From an archaeon (GTDB lineage: Archaea > Nanobdellota > Nanobdellia > Woesearchaeales > GW2011-AR9): 64,000 nt of DNA. Location: contig JAUYKZ010000009.1 in assembly GCA_030704845.1 (NCBI GenBank), positions 62,001-126,000 on the forward strand, in the 5' to 3' direction. The notes under the pieces were generated by a model. The model made no database searches. It was not told the DNA's origin and saw nothing but the letters and a program-made list of their open reading frames with translations. Below are positions 39,102 through 48,656 of this stretch, piece after piece; position 1 is the stretch's first letter; each line of letters begins with the position of its first letter. Both the position numbers and the translations under genes were made by a program.

Positions 39102-39817
39102 TCTAGATATCTTAAATGAAATAAATCACTTAAATTAAAGTCTCTTCTTAACATAAATCCAACCAGGCTTTGCATACTGAGATCATAATCTACCTGTTTT
39201 GGTTCAGATAAGCCATCTGGAAGTCTAAAAGCAAGAGTGCCATCTTTTCTAGCATGAAAACTAACTTCTCCCTTGCCAGAATAAACACAACGACCACCAC
39301 CGGATACAGTTATTTGTGGATCTCTCTTGTTTGGTTCTGCTTGAGCATTATTTGATCGAGAAGGATAAGAAACTGTAAATGATGCTCCCTCTTTGAAGTT
39401 CCCATCACGTTGCATGTCAAATTTATAACTCAATTCCACATGAGTTATTCTACCCCTCATCAAAGTTATTGCGTAAGACATTTTGACAGGATAGTCTCTT
39501 CCAATAACTTTTTCAGCTTTAAATCTCTGTTCATCCCTAACCAAGGCTAAACAATCAATTAAATCAAATTCATGAGGAACTTCTAAAGAACCTTTTTTTT
39601 GAGGAGAAGCTCCCCATTGAACACGAGGATGATATAACTCACCTTCGTCATCGTGTGGAAGAACTAATGGTAAACCCCCGTTTGACCAATGTAAAAAATA
39701 ATTGGTAGCCTCATCATTCCTAAGTAATCTGCTTAAAAATGATTGCCGGGAAAATGGAAGTTTAATCCCCTGATTAACCGGTTCTTCAAGTTCCATCAAA
39801 TCTTCAAGGAAAGTCAT
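39083..39817 (-). CDS. Hypothetical protein
   Basis: 244-aa ORF. Confidence 0.55.
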   Translation of the reverse strand: MTFLEDLMELEEPVNQGIKLPFSRQSFLSRLLRNDEATNYFLHWSNGGLPLVLPHDDEGELYHPRVQWGASPQKKGSLEVPHEFDLIDCLALVRDEQRFKAEKVIGRDYPVKMSYAITLMRGRITHVELSYKFDMQRDGNFKEGASFTVSYPSRSNNAQAEPNKRDPQITVSGGGRCVYSGKGEVSFHARKDGTLAFRLPDGLSEPKQVDYDLSMQSLVGFMLRRDFNLSDLFHLRYLDYFVFK

Positions 39818-39912
39818 ATTAGGATTAGATTGGGGTTTGTTTTATAAATATTTTTGATAATTTATTGAACATCACCAAATCTTTATAAATCTCCGCTCGA
39901 ATTCAGGGTTTA

Positions 39913-41013
39913 ATGTCTATTGCACCCCAAGAACGGTTAAAAATTAAACGTTTAGTTAAAGAACTTAAGACGCACAAAGCTCCACATACTGAATTTGTTT
40001 CTGTTTATATTCCAGCCGGCTATGAACTATCAAAAATCGTCCAACATTTAGCTGAAGAACAAGGGACCGCTTCTAACATTAAATCGGCAGTTACAAGAAA
40101 GAACGTGCAAGGAGCATTGGAAAAAATGATTCAGCATCTGAAAGGATTTTCCAGAACGCCAGAGAAAGGATTAGTCATTTTTACCGGAAATATTGCAGCG
40201 GCTGAAGGTAAGACTGATATGAGAGTCTGGAGTGCAGAACCGCCTGCTCCTTTAAACATCAGGCTTTATCGATGTGACAAAGCCTTTGTTACGGATATTT
40301 TAGAAGAAATGATTGTTGATCACAGTGCTTACGGTTTAGTAGTTTTAGATAAAAGAGATGCAATGATTGCCTTATTAAGAGGAAAAACAATTATCCCATT
40401 ACAAAAAACTCATTCTGAAGTTCCTGGAAAATTTAAAGCTGGAGGACAATCCGCAGCTCGTTTTGCACGTCTTAGAGAAGGAGCTACGAAAGACCATTTC
40501 AAAAAAATTGCAGAATATATGAAAGACCAATTTTTGCCATTAGGAAATAATTTGAAGGGGATAATCATCGGTGGTCCAGGAATAACCGTTACCGATTTCT
40601 TAAATAAAGATTATTTGACTGGAGATATAAAGAGAAAAATTCTTGGAACAAAAGACCTATCTTACACCGGAGATTTTGGCTTGCAAGAACTTCTTGACAG
40701 AGCACAAGATTTACTTTCCGAAGAAGAAGTTGTTCAAGAGAAAAAAATTATGACCAGATTTTTTGAAACCTTTAGAGAAAATCCAAAAAAAATAACTTAT
40801 GGTGAACGTGAAACCATGAAAGCTTTGGAAATGAACGCGGTCGATGTTCTTTTAATTTCTGAAGTGGTTTCAGATGAAAAGATCATGGAATTAGAAGAGA
40901 AAGCTGAAGTTGGTGGATCAATAGTAGTAATGGTTTCCACGGAAACAAGGGAAGGAGCTCAGTTGAGAGATCTTGGTGGAGTAGCAGCAATCTTAAGGTA
41001 CGAAGTGGAATGA
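39913..41013 (+). CDS. prf1: Peptide chain release factor aRF1
   Basis: TASNIKSAVTRKNVQGAL; AGGQSAARFARLREGATKDHFKKIAEYM. Confidence 0.96.
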   Translation: MSIAPQERLKIKRLVKELKTHKAPHTEFVSVYIPAGYELSKIVQHLAEEQGTASNIKSAVTRKNVQGALEKMIQHLKGFSRTPEKGLVIFTGNIAAAEGKTDMRVWSAEPPAPLNIRLYRCDKAFVTDILEEMIVDHSAYGLVVLDKRDAMIALLRGKTIIPLQKTHSEVPGKFKAGGQSAARFARLREGATKDHFKKIAEYMKDQFLPLGNNLKGIIIGGPGITVTDFLNKDYLTGDIKRKILGTKDLSYTGDFGLQELLDRAQDLLSEEEVVQEKKIMTRFFETFRENPKKITYGERETMKALEMNAVDVLLISEVVSDEKIMELEEKAEVGGSIVVMVSTETREGAQLRDLGGVAAILRYEVE

Positions 41014-41702
41014 GAATGGACCTAATCCAAGAATCTTACCAAAGACTTTTTCCATTAAAAGAATTTGGATATCAAACTAAAATTGAATATAATCGAAGAT
41101 TGAGTAATTTTAATGCAAACATTTCTCTGCATAAGAATATTATCACCATCAAGATGAATCTTCTTTGGAAAAATATTGATGAAGAAATAAAAATTGGATT
41201 GATCCAACACTTGTTATGTAAAATATTCAAATCAAAGAAAACAACTACAAATATTGATATTTATACTAATTTCACAAAAAATATTCCATTACTTACTCCT
41301 AAAACAAATATTGACCCATTATTAGAAAAATCATTCTGCCGAGTAAATCTTGATTTATTGGGGGGAACTGTGGAAATGCCTAATCTGCGGTGGGGAAGAG
41401 ACTCTAAAAGAAAATTAGCGTGTTATAATTATCACAGTGACACGATAACTGTATCTACCATTTTTAAAGAAGCACAATCCGAGGTTTTAGATTTTTTGAT
41501 GTACCATGAAATGCTCCATAAACATTTTCAGTTCACCCATAATAATGGGCGACATTCATACCATAACAAAGATTTTAGAGATGCAGAAAAGATGTATCCC
41601 AACCACCAACTTATCGAGAAGGAAATCAATTCTATCATTAGAAAAAGCCGACGGATTACTCGAAAAGAAACCACGCCAAAATTGTGGAATTTTTTTCATT
41701 AA
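41010..41702 (+). CDS. Zinc metallopeptidase-like (HExxH) protein
   Basis: LMYHEMLHKHF...GRHSYHNKDFRDAEK. Confidence 0.75.
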   Translation: MRMDLIQESYQRLFPLKEFGYQTKIEYNRRLSNFNANISLHKNIITIKMNLLWKNIDEEIKIGLIQHLLCKIFKSKKTTTNIDIYTNFTKNIPLLTPKTNIDPLLEKSFCRVNLDLLGGTVEMPNLRWGRDSKRKLACYNYHSDTITVSTIFKEAQSEVLDFLMYHEMLHKHFQFTHNNGRHSYHNKDFRDAEKMYPNHQLIEKEINSIIRKSRRITRKETTPKLWNFFH

Positions 41703-41742
41703 GTGCGATATCTTTATAAATAACCATCTTTTTTAGCGTACT

Positions 41743-41952
41743 ATGGCGAAAAAGGGGTTTCTTTCGTATAATGCCATGGATAAGATTATGCGAGAGGTTG
41801 GTGCCGAAAGAGTATCCGATGATGCTAAAATCGCACTAGCAGATGTATTGGAACAGAAAGCTCGTGAACTTTCTGCAAGAGCAAAACAATTTGCTGAACA
41901 TGCAGGAAGAAAAACAATCACCGAGAAAGATATTCAATTAGCAGCCAAATAA
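41743..41952 (+). CDS. Archaeal histone
   Basis: DKIMREVGAERVSDDAKIALADVLEQKARELSARAKQFAEHAGRKTITEKDIQLAAK. Confidence 0.96.
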   Translation: MAKKGFLSYNAMDKIMREVGAERVSDDAKIALADVLEQKARELSARAKQFAEHAGRKTITEKDIQLAAK

Positions 41953-41962
41953 GGTGTTTTTA

Positions 41963-42355
41963 ATGGACGATCGAAAATTAGTTAGCGTTGGAACCTTGAA
42001 GAAAGGAGACACAATCATAATTGATAATGCGCCGTGTAAAATCACGGATACCGCAACATCCCGCCCAGGAAAACATGGGCATGCAAAAGTAAACCTTACT
42101 GCAGTAGGAATGTTGGATGGTAAAAAACGACAATTGGTCATGCCTGGACATGATAAAATAGAAGCTCCAATCATTGAAAAGAAAAACGCTCAAGTCTTAT
42201 CCGTTTCAGGAAAAACTGCAAGTGTTATGGATATGGAATCCTATGAAACATTTGAAATGGAAATCCCAGAAGATTTAGAAGGAGAAATGAAGGAAGGATC
42301 AGAAGTATTATACTGGGTTTTAACCGGTGTAAGAGTAATTAAACAAATTAAATAA
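41963..42355 (+). CDS. Translation initiation factor aIF5A
   Basis: TSRPGKHGHAKVNLTAVGMLDGKKRQLVMPG; start MDDRKLVSV. Confidence 0.95.
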   Translation: MDDRKLVSVGTLKKGDTIIIDNAPCKITDTATSRPGKHGHAKVNLTAVGMLDGKKRQLVMPGHDKIEAPIIEKKNAQVLSVSGKTASVMDMESYETFEMEIPEDLEGEMKEGSEVLYWVLTGVRVIKQIK

Positions 42356-42365
42356 GTGATGACTC

Positions 42366-42530
42366 ATGGGTAAATTCGCAGAAGCAGACGCACGATTATT
42401 CAAAAACATTTTTGTAGATCGTAAAACAAAAAGAAAAATCAGAGCTAATCCTCTTAAAGTTCAAGCTGGAAAAATCAGAGGAAGAGGAAAAAGTGCAGGT
42501 ACAAAATTACGACCTAAAAGGAAGAAATAA
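42366..42530 (+). CDS. Ribosomal protein eL40-like lacking zinc cysteines
   Basis: 54-aa MGKFAEADARLFKNIFVDRKTKRKIRANPLKVQAGKIRGRGKSAGTKLRPKRKK; eL40-like ends but no Cys; absent from ORF track. Confidence 0.78.
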   Translation: MGKFAEADARLFKNIFVDRKTKRKIRANPLKVQAGKIRGRGKSAGTKLRPKRKK

Positions 42531-42602
42531 ATTTCTTATATTTTATTTTTCTATTGTTCTATTTTAGAAACAAATAAAAACCCTTAGATATTGATTTAGT
42601 CA

Positions 42603-43787
42603 ATGATAGATGTATTAAGCTTTCTTTTGAGATTTAAGTATGTAATCATCTTCTATTTAGCTATTATCATCCTTTTGATCTGGAAACGTAAAAAAATTCA
42701 AACCCAAGCAAAAATTATTTTTCTTTATCGAATGAAATGGGGATTAAGATGGATGGATAAATATTCCCAGAAACATCGAGAATGGATTATTCTTTTAGGT
42801 TATATCGGGGTGGGAGTTGGATTTATTGGAATGCTTATCATTGGTTATTTCTTAGTAAAGAATCTTTACGACTTATTTACTATCCCCGCAATGGCATCCG
42901 GAGTGTCATTAGTACTTCCCGGAATAAATGTCCCGGGTTTAGGAATCTTACCATTCTGGCATTGGTTAATTGCAATTTTCTTTATTGCCATAGTACATGA
43001 ATTTTCTCATGGTATTGTTGCAAGAGCACATAATGTAGAAGTCAAAAACACAGGCATTGTTTTCTTTGGACCAATCATTGGAGCTTTTGTTGAACCAAAT
43101 GAAAAAAAGATGGTAAAAGAGAATGATATTGTTCAATATTCAATTCTCGCTGCTGGATCATTTTCAAACATAATGCTAGGTCTGCTTGCCCTTTTCCTTC
43201 TTGGATTTGCGGCTATGCCTTTACAAGATGCAATGACTGATGCAGTAGGATTTAGTTTTGAAAATTATTATGGAGAAACTTCTCCAGCCCAGATTGCAGG
43301 TATAAATCCTGGCGTTATTGTAACGGGCATTGACGATGTTACATCTTCTACGTTTCAAGAGTTCCAAGAAGAATTAATCAAAAATGGACCAGGAGACACA
43401 ATTATAATTCATACGACAGAAAAAGATTTGTCATTAGTATTAACCGAAAGCCCGGATGTTCCTGGCCGAGGGTTTCTAGGAATTAGCAATATCAAAAATG
43501 AAATTGAAGTCAAAGAACAATATTCGATGGGAATCATGAATTTGTTCTATAACACACTTGAAACAATCACCAGTTTCTTACGTTGGTTATACCTTCTAAG
43601 TTTAGGTATCGGATTATTTAATTTGTTACCATTACCAATCGTTGATGGTGGTAGAATGGTTCAAACATTCCTTCATAAATTGAAAGGTATTGATAAAGGA
43701 GAAAAAAGATATAGGCAGATTAGTTTATTCTTTTTATTAGTTCTAGTGTTCAGTTTATTCTTTCCTTGGTTAAGTAAAGTATTTTAA
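42603..43787 (+). CDS. Site-2 protease-like M50 metalloprotease with PDZ
   Basis: IAIVHEFSHGIVARAHNVEVKNTG; NLLPLPIVDGGRM. Confidence 0.94.
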   Translation: MIDVLSFLLRFKYVIIFYLAIIILLIWKRKKIQTQAKIIFLYRMKWGLRWMDKYSQKHREWIILLGYIGVGVGFIGMLIIGYFLVKNLYDLFTIPAMASGVSLVLPGINVPGLGILPFWHWLIAIFFIAIVHEFSHGIVARAHNVEVKNTGIVFFGPIIGAFVEPNEKKMVKENDIVQYSILAAGSFSNIMLGLLALFLLGFAAMPLQDAMTDAVGFSFENYYGETSPAQIAGINPGVIVTGIDDVTSSTFQEFQEELIKNGPGDTIIIHTTEKDLSLVLTESPDVPGRGFLGISNIKNEIEVKEQYSMGIMNLFYNTLETITSFLRWLYLLSLGIGLFNLLPLPIVDGGRMVQTFLHKLKGIDKGEKRYRQISLFFLLVLVFSLFFPWLSKVF

Positions 43788-43799
43788 AAGAGTTAAAAA

Positions 43800-44654
43800 T
43801 TAATTTTGAATACTGCTAAAAACTTCCCTAATTTCTTTTTCTCTCTGATTATAACTGACAGCGGAATTATAATAGTTCCAAAAAACATCCTGTAGCCAAG
43901 CTAACCAACTAGAGTCATAAATCTCATAAAAAATTCGCAAATTTTCCTCCAGTTCCCTTTTTTTATAAAAGGAAGTCAACTCTTCATTCTTAAAACGAGC
44001 AATTTTTTGATCAATGATAAAACCTCTTAACGGTTGATAGGTATGTCTTATTTCAAACAAATCTTCGTATTTATTTAATAAGTATTCTACTTTCTTCAAA
44101 TTTTTCATCGAACCGGCATTAACCCGAGTAAGTATTTTTATTGCTACGTTTCTTTTTAAAGCATTTTCTATATCATCCAATATGTTATAATTACCCTCTT
44201 GTAAATTAATAAAAGACAAATTACCGGAAAAGCAAAAAATGGTTTTTTCTGCCGTTTTGAACAGACGGCTGAAATCTTCTCTCCAAGTTTCACCTTGATC
44301 ATTATAGTTTTCTACAAAAACTTTTTTTTGATCATTAGGAACAAACTGATATAATTCCATAAAATCAAAATCTTTCTTATCTCTAGCCCTACTTATCTGA
44401 TTAAACAAATTTTTCTTAATTAAATCCGAATTTGATCCTATATTTTTATAGTAAACAACTTTTAAAGCCCCATAACTACCCTTTCTAAAAACTTTGATAT
44501 CTATCAGACCAGTTCTTTCTTTTAAATTTTGTAAATAAGAATTTGTTGTAACCCAACTTTTATTAATTATTTTAGAAACTTCCTGTATGCTCAACGGCTC
44601 GCTCTTTAAAGCAGAAATAATTTCCCTTTTCTCTTCTTCATTTAAGCCACCCAT
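43800..44654 (-). CDS. TrmB-like regulator: N-terminal wHTH plus PLD-like domain
   Basis: EKREIISALKSEPLSIQEVSKIINKSWVTTNSYLQNL; C-terminal LKRNVAIKILTRVNAGSMKNLKK...RGFIIDQKIARFKNEE. Confidence 0.65.
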   Translation of the reverse strand: MGGLNEEEKREIISALKSEPLSIQEVSKIINKSWVTTNSYLQNLKERTGLIDIKVFRKGSYGALKVVYYKNIGSNSDLIKKNLFNQISRARDKKDFDFMELYQFVPNDQKKVFVENYNDQGETWREDFSRLFKTAEKTIFCFSGNLSFINLQEGNYNILDDIENALKRNVAIKILTRVNAGSMKNLKKVEYLLNKYEDLFEIRHTYQPLRGFIIDQKIARFKNEELTSFYKKRELEENLRIFYEIYDSSWLAWLQDVFWNYYNSAVSYNQREKEIREVFSSIQN

Positions 44655-44711
44655 GAAAATAAAATTAATTTCTTTATATTTAAAAATTTATACTTTTGAA
44701 ACTACACACCA

Positions 44712-44725
44712 TAGTTTTAAAACTA
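44712..44725. promoter_or_regulatory. Perfect 14-bp palindrome TAGTTTTAAAACTA, putative operator
   Basis: In the divergent intergenic region; second dyad ATAAGTA(7 nt)TACTTAT at 44732-44752. Confidence 0.5.
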
Positions 44726-44759
44726 AACTAGATAAGTATTAAAACTACTTATTATTAAT

Positions 44760-45581
44760 ATGAAGAAAAATAGTTTAGGGATAAAATCAGATGTTGATTA
44801 CCACAAAGTTGCTAATGCCCTCGATTTTTATGAAGAAAAGGGTTATGAAAAAATAAATGTTCCTTGGATTATTTCTAAAGAAGCCTATCAAATTACTTCA
44901 AAAGGATACCCTCAAATCCTTAGCCGCTTAGGTTACCATGTTGCTTCAGCTGAACAGTCATTTTTGGAACTAATTTTAAAAGAAAAATTACCTCTGGGAA
45001 AGTTTGTTGCCTGCTCTCCTTGCTTTAGAGACGATAAAGTTGATAACTTTCATAACAAAAACTTTTTAAAAGTTGAGTTAATAAATCATCTTGGTTTTAA
45101 AAAACCGGATGACGGCGAAAACCTAGTAAAAGAAATGTTAAATGATGCTAAAGAATTTTTACAAAAATACGCTTCTTTGAAAATTAAGAAAACTTCCCAA
45201 GGATTAGATCTTTTTTTAGAGGAAATTGAAGTAGGTTCATACGGAATTCGCTCTCATGCTGGTTTTTATTGGGTTTACGGGACTGGATTAGCTGAACCAC
45301 GATTCTCTTACTGTTTAAAAAAACAAAAGAGAGGTTATCACCTTAAAGATATTGCTAAAGGAAAATTAGGTGAAAAGACTAAAATTTACGAAGAGATTGA
45401 AGAATTCAAAGATTCTCTTCAACAAAATAATCCCTTAATGGCATTACTAGAGCTTTCTGATTTAATTGGTTCTATTGAAGAATATTTAAATCAACAATTC
45501 CGAGGCACAATTAGTTTAGATGACCTTATTGCCATGAAAGATGTTACAAAACGAGCTTTTATTAATGGCCATAGAAAATGA
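44760..45581 (+). CDS. Class II aminoacyl-tRNA synthetase-like catalytic domain with C-terminal MazG-like helical segment
   Basis: Motif 2-like CFRDDKVDNFHNKNFLKVELI; motif 3-like YWVYGTGLAEPRFS; C-term LELSDLIGSIEEYLNQQF...LDDLIAMKDVTKRAFINGHR. Confidence 0.7.
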   Translation: MKKNSLGIKSDVDYHKVANALDFYEEKGYEKINVPWIISKEAYQITSKGYPQILSRLGYHVASAEQSFLELILKEKLPLGKFVACSPCFRDDKVDNFHNKNFLKVELINHLGFKKPDDGENLVKEMLNDAKEFLQKYASLKIKKTSQGLDLFLEEIEVGSYGIRSHAGFYWVYGTGLAEPRFSYCLKKQKRGYHLKDIAKGKLGEKTKIYEEIEEFKDSLQQNNPLMALLELSDLIGSIEEYLNQQFRGTISLDDLIAMKDVTKRAFINGHRK

Positions 45582-46264
45582 AACGACTCTACTTAGTCCC
45601 TGTCAGAGATGCATGTAACAGTAATTGTTCATTTTGTTATATGAAAGAAAAAAAAATCGACGTTTCTATTCCTCAATATATGGATTTTGACAAATTGGAA
45701 GAAATTATTGAAGAGATCCAAGATGAAATTAATGAAGTAGAAATCACCGGTGGAGGAGAACCGCTAATTCATAAAGAAATTGGACGAATTATCGAATTGT
45801 TTAAGGCTAAAAAAATTTATACTAAAATGTATACTAATGGTTTCTTATTAAAGGAAATTCCTCTTGTTGACGAGATTAACCTCTCCCGAGTTCACTGGGA
45901 TTCACAAATTAATAATAGATTTTATCACTCTTCACAACAAAATGATTTGGAAGCAGTTTTGAAACATTATCAAAAATTTGCTAAGAAAATCAGAATGCAA
46001 ACAATCTTATTGAAGGGGGCCATTGATTCCGCCGATAAAGCTTTAGAGTTTATTGAAAGATATGAAGATTTAGTGGACGTTTTCATGTTTAGAACTTTAT
46101 TTCCTGAATGTGATTTAGAGAAAGAACACTTTGTTCCTTATTTTGATTTAAATCATCCCAAAGTAAAAATGGATCAGACTTTGGATGCTTACGAGGGAGA
46201 ATTGTTTTTCTTAGACACATCTCACAAATTAAGGAAAGAATTCTATTTTGGTGTTAAGAGGTAA
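45578..46264 (+). CDS. Radical SAM protein
   Basis: RDACNSNCSFCYMKEK (CxxxCxxC); EVEITGGGEPLIHKEIG; ATGA overlap with upstream gene. Confidence 0.93.
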   Translation: MKRLYLVPVRDACNSNCSFCYMKEKKIDVSIPQYMDFDKLEEIIEEIQDEINEVEITGGGEPLIHKEIGRIIELFKAKKIYTKMYTNGFLLKEIPLVDEINLSRVHWDSQINNRFYHSSQQNDLEAVLKHYQKFAKKIRMQTILLKGAIDSADKALEFIERYEDLVDVFMFRTLFPECDLEKEHFVPYFDLNHPKVKMDQTLDAYEGELFFLDTSHKLRKEFYFGVKR

Positions 46265-46269
46265 GTAAA

Positions 46270-47187
46270 TTATTCTAATTCTACTAAATACTTCTCAACT
46301 TCTATAGCCGCCTGACACCCTGAACCAGCAGCAGTTATTGCTTGCCTGTAACGAGTATCCTGCACATCTCCTGCTGCAAAAACTCCTGGAAGATTGGTGT
46401 TAGTAAATCTATCTGTTTTAAGATAACCGTGATTATCTAAATCCAGTTTTCCTTGAAAGATGGTAGTATTTGGAACGTGACCAATAGCAAGAAAAACCCC
46501 GTCACATTTGAAATCGGATATCTCACCAGTTTCCAAATTTTTTAATTTAACTCCGGAAACTAATTTGTCACCAAAAATTTCTGCGACTTCGGAATTCCAA
46601 ACATAACCAATTTTAGAATTATTTTTTGCTCTATCCCGCATAATTTTAGATGCCCTCAATTCACTTCTTCTGTGAATTAGAGTTACTTTAGTTGCAAATT
46701 TGGTTAGGAAAATAGCTTCTTCCATTGCTGAATCTCCCCCACCAATAACAATAACTTCCTTATCCTTAAAGAAAGCACCATCGCATGTTGCACACGTTGT
46801 AACACCGCGCCCTTTAAACTTTTCTTCTGAAGGTAAACCTAACCACCGTGCAGAAGCCCCAGTAGAAATTATAATTGTTTTTGTTTGAAGTTTATCTCCG
46901 CCCATCAGAGTTAACTCATATCCTCCTTCAATGGGGTTAAAATCAGTAACGATATCGACCATGAATCTAGTTCCAAATCTTTCGGCTTGTTTTTTAGCCA
47001 TCTGTACTAATTCTGGGCCTTGCACTCCATTCGGAAATCCAGGAAAATTTTCTACATCGGTTGTTAAAGTTAATTGACCCCCATCTTCAGATCCGGAAAT
47101 AATTAGTGGATTAAGATTTGCTCGCGCAGTATAAATTGCGGCGGTACAACCGGAGATTCCAGTGCCAAGAATAATTACATTTTCCAT
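46270..47187 (-). CDS. trxB: Thioredoxin reductase
   Basis: IILGTGISGCTAAIYTARANL; CATCDGAFFKDKEVIVIGGGDSAMEEA; start at MENVIIL. Confidence 0.95.
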   Translation of the reverse strand: MENVIILGTGISGCTAAIYTARANLNPLIISGSEDGGQLTLTTDVENFPGFPNGVQGPELVQMAKKQAERFGTRFMVDIVTDFNPIEGGYELTLMGGDKLQTKTIIISTGASARWLGLPSEEKFKGRGVTTCATCDGAFFKDKEVIVIGGGDSAMEEAIFLTKFATKVTLIHRRSELRASKIMRDRAKNNSKIGYVWNSEVAEIFGDKLVSGVKLKNLETGEISDFKCDGVFLAIGHVPNTTIFQGKLDLDNHGYLKTDRFTNTNLPGVFAAGDVQDTRYRQAITAAGSGCQAAIEVEKYLVELE

Positions 47188-47188
47188 T

Positions 47189-47881
47189 TTAATTATACCT
47201 CTCAAATCGAATATTTTTTGGCTCAACTTGTTTATTGATCAATAACTCTTTCGTCTCCAACACCATTTCTTTTAAACCACAGATGTAAAATGTGGTATCA
47301 CTACAATCTTCCGGTAAATGTTGTTGGACTCTTCCTTGTTTACCTTCCCATTCATCACGACTTAACATAGGAATATATTCAAAATTAGGATATTGTTTCG
47401 CTAGTTGCTGAAATTTATCATGCAAAAATAATCCTTTCTGATGCCTCACTCCAAAAAGAAGAACAAACTTTTTTTCAGGCATAGATGGAAGGAATTCCAT
47501 AAGCATGCTATATAACGGAGTCACCCCAGTTCCGGTCCCGACCAGACAAATAGTTGGGGAGTTATCTTCTTCATCAAATATAAAATGGCCCAATGGCCCT
47601 TTAAATTCAAAGGAATTGCCTACTTGAGCATTATCAAAAATACTTGAAGCAAATCCTCCTTCAACTATTTTGATACATAAATCTAATTGGCCTTTCTGTG
47701 AGGGAGGATTAAGAATAGAATATGATCTTCTTTTGGTTTCTGATTCATTTTCAACTTTAACAGAAACGTATTGTCCAGCTTTAAACGTGAAATTTTCAGG
47801 ACATTGAAATGATAACAAAATTACATCTTCTGTGAGTTGTTTCCGATCAATAACTTTTGCAGTGAAGGTATTTATTTCCAT
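47189..47881 (-). CDS. FAD/NAD(P)-binding ferredoxin reductase-like protein
   Basis: FKAGQYVSVKV...RRSYSILNPP; CLVGTGTGVTPLYSML. Confidence 0.9.
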   Translation of the reverse strand: MEINTFTAKVIDRKQLTEDVILLSFQCPENFTFKAGQYVSVKVENESETKRRSYSILNPPSQKGQLDLCIKIVEGGFASSIFDNAQVGNSFEFKGPLGHFIFDEEDNSPTICLVGTGTGVTPLYSMLMEFLPSMPEKKFVLLFGVRHQKGLFLHDKFQQLAKQYPNFEYIPMLSRDEWEGKQGRVQQHLPEDCSDTTFYICGLKEMVLETKELLINKQVEPKNIRFERYN

Positions 47882-47899
47882 TAAAAAACGACATGAGGG

Positions 47900-48292
47900 T
47901 TACTTTAAATATTTTCCCTTTCTAAATTTATCTACAAATTTAGTGAACTTTTTCTTAGGCAGTTGCGGTTCCAAGGAATATCCCTGTTTTTTTAGATAAT
48001 CCTGAACTTTTTTTTCTCCCAATGGTTTAGCTGCAGTGCCTAGAGTGTAATAAATTTTTTCCACCGTACTTCCCCAGGAGAAATCTCCTTTTTCTTCTTC
48101 GATAGTATTTAATTCAATTTCTCTTGTTTTTTCACCTTTGCGCAGATGATAATAGATACTTCTTTGGGTTACCTCTGGAAAAATTTCATTATAAATTTTA
48201 GCAATCTGATACCCATAACCTCTACCGAGATAATAAAGAATTTCAACAACGTTCTGTCGGATCTGACTTTGAACTGGTCTTCCTGGTGGCAT
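47900..48292 (-). CDS. Winged-helix DNA-binding protein
   Basis: VVEILYYLGRGYGYQIAKIYNEIFPEVTQRSIYYHLRKG. Confidence 0.65.
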   Translation of the reverse strand: MPPGRPVQSQIRQNVVEILYYLGRGYGYQIAKIYNEIFPEVTQRSIYYHLRKGEKTREIELNTIEEEKGDFSWGSTVEKIYYTLGTAAKPLGEKKVQDYLKKQGYSLEPQLPKKKFTKFVDKFRKGKYLK

Positions 48293-48329
48293 AAAGTATT
48301 AAATAGAAACAGTGTTTATATTAGTTTTG

Positions 48330-48641
48330 ATGGCAAAACCGATTATTCCAAAACATAAACAAAAAGAAATTGCTAAAGAGCGGGTTAAAACACTTTTCGA
48401 ACAAGCAGCTATCCAGTTTCCTAAAAGGAAAGATTTAGCAAACAGGTATGTTGCCCTTGCCAGAAAAATCTCTATGAAAGTAAGAATGCGAATTCCTCCT
48501 AATTTGAAAAGAAGATTTTGTAAACATTGTTACAAATATCTCCAACCAGGAGTTAATTCTAGAGTCAGAACTAGAGAAGGTAAAGTAATTATTTCTTGTT
48601 TAGAATGTAATAAATTTATGCGAATACCAGTGAAAAAATAA
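48330..48641 (+). CDS. rnp4: RNase P protein component 4 (Rpp21/Rpr2)
   Basis: LANRYVALARKISMKVRMRIPPNLKRRFCKHCYKYLQPGVNSRVR...CLECNKFMRIP. Confidence 0.93.
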   Translation: MAKPIIPKHKQKEIAKERVKTLFEQAAIQFPKRKDLANRYVALARKISMKVRMRIPPNLKRRFCKHCYKYLQPGVNSRVRTREGKVIISCLECNKFMRIPVKK

Positions 48642-48656
48642 ATAGATTTGTTAAAT

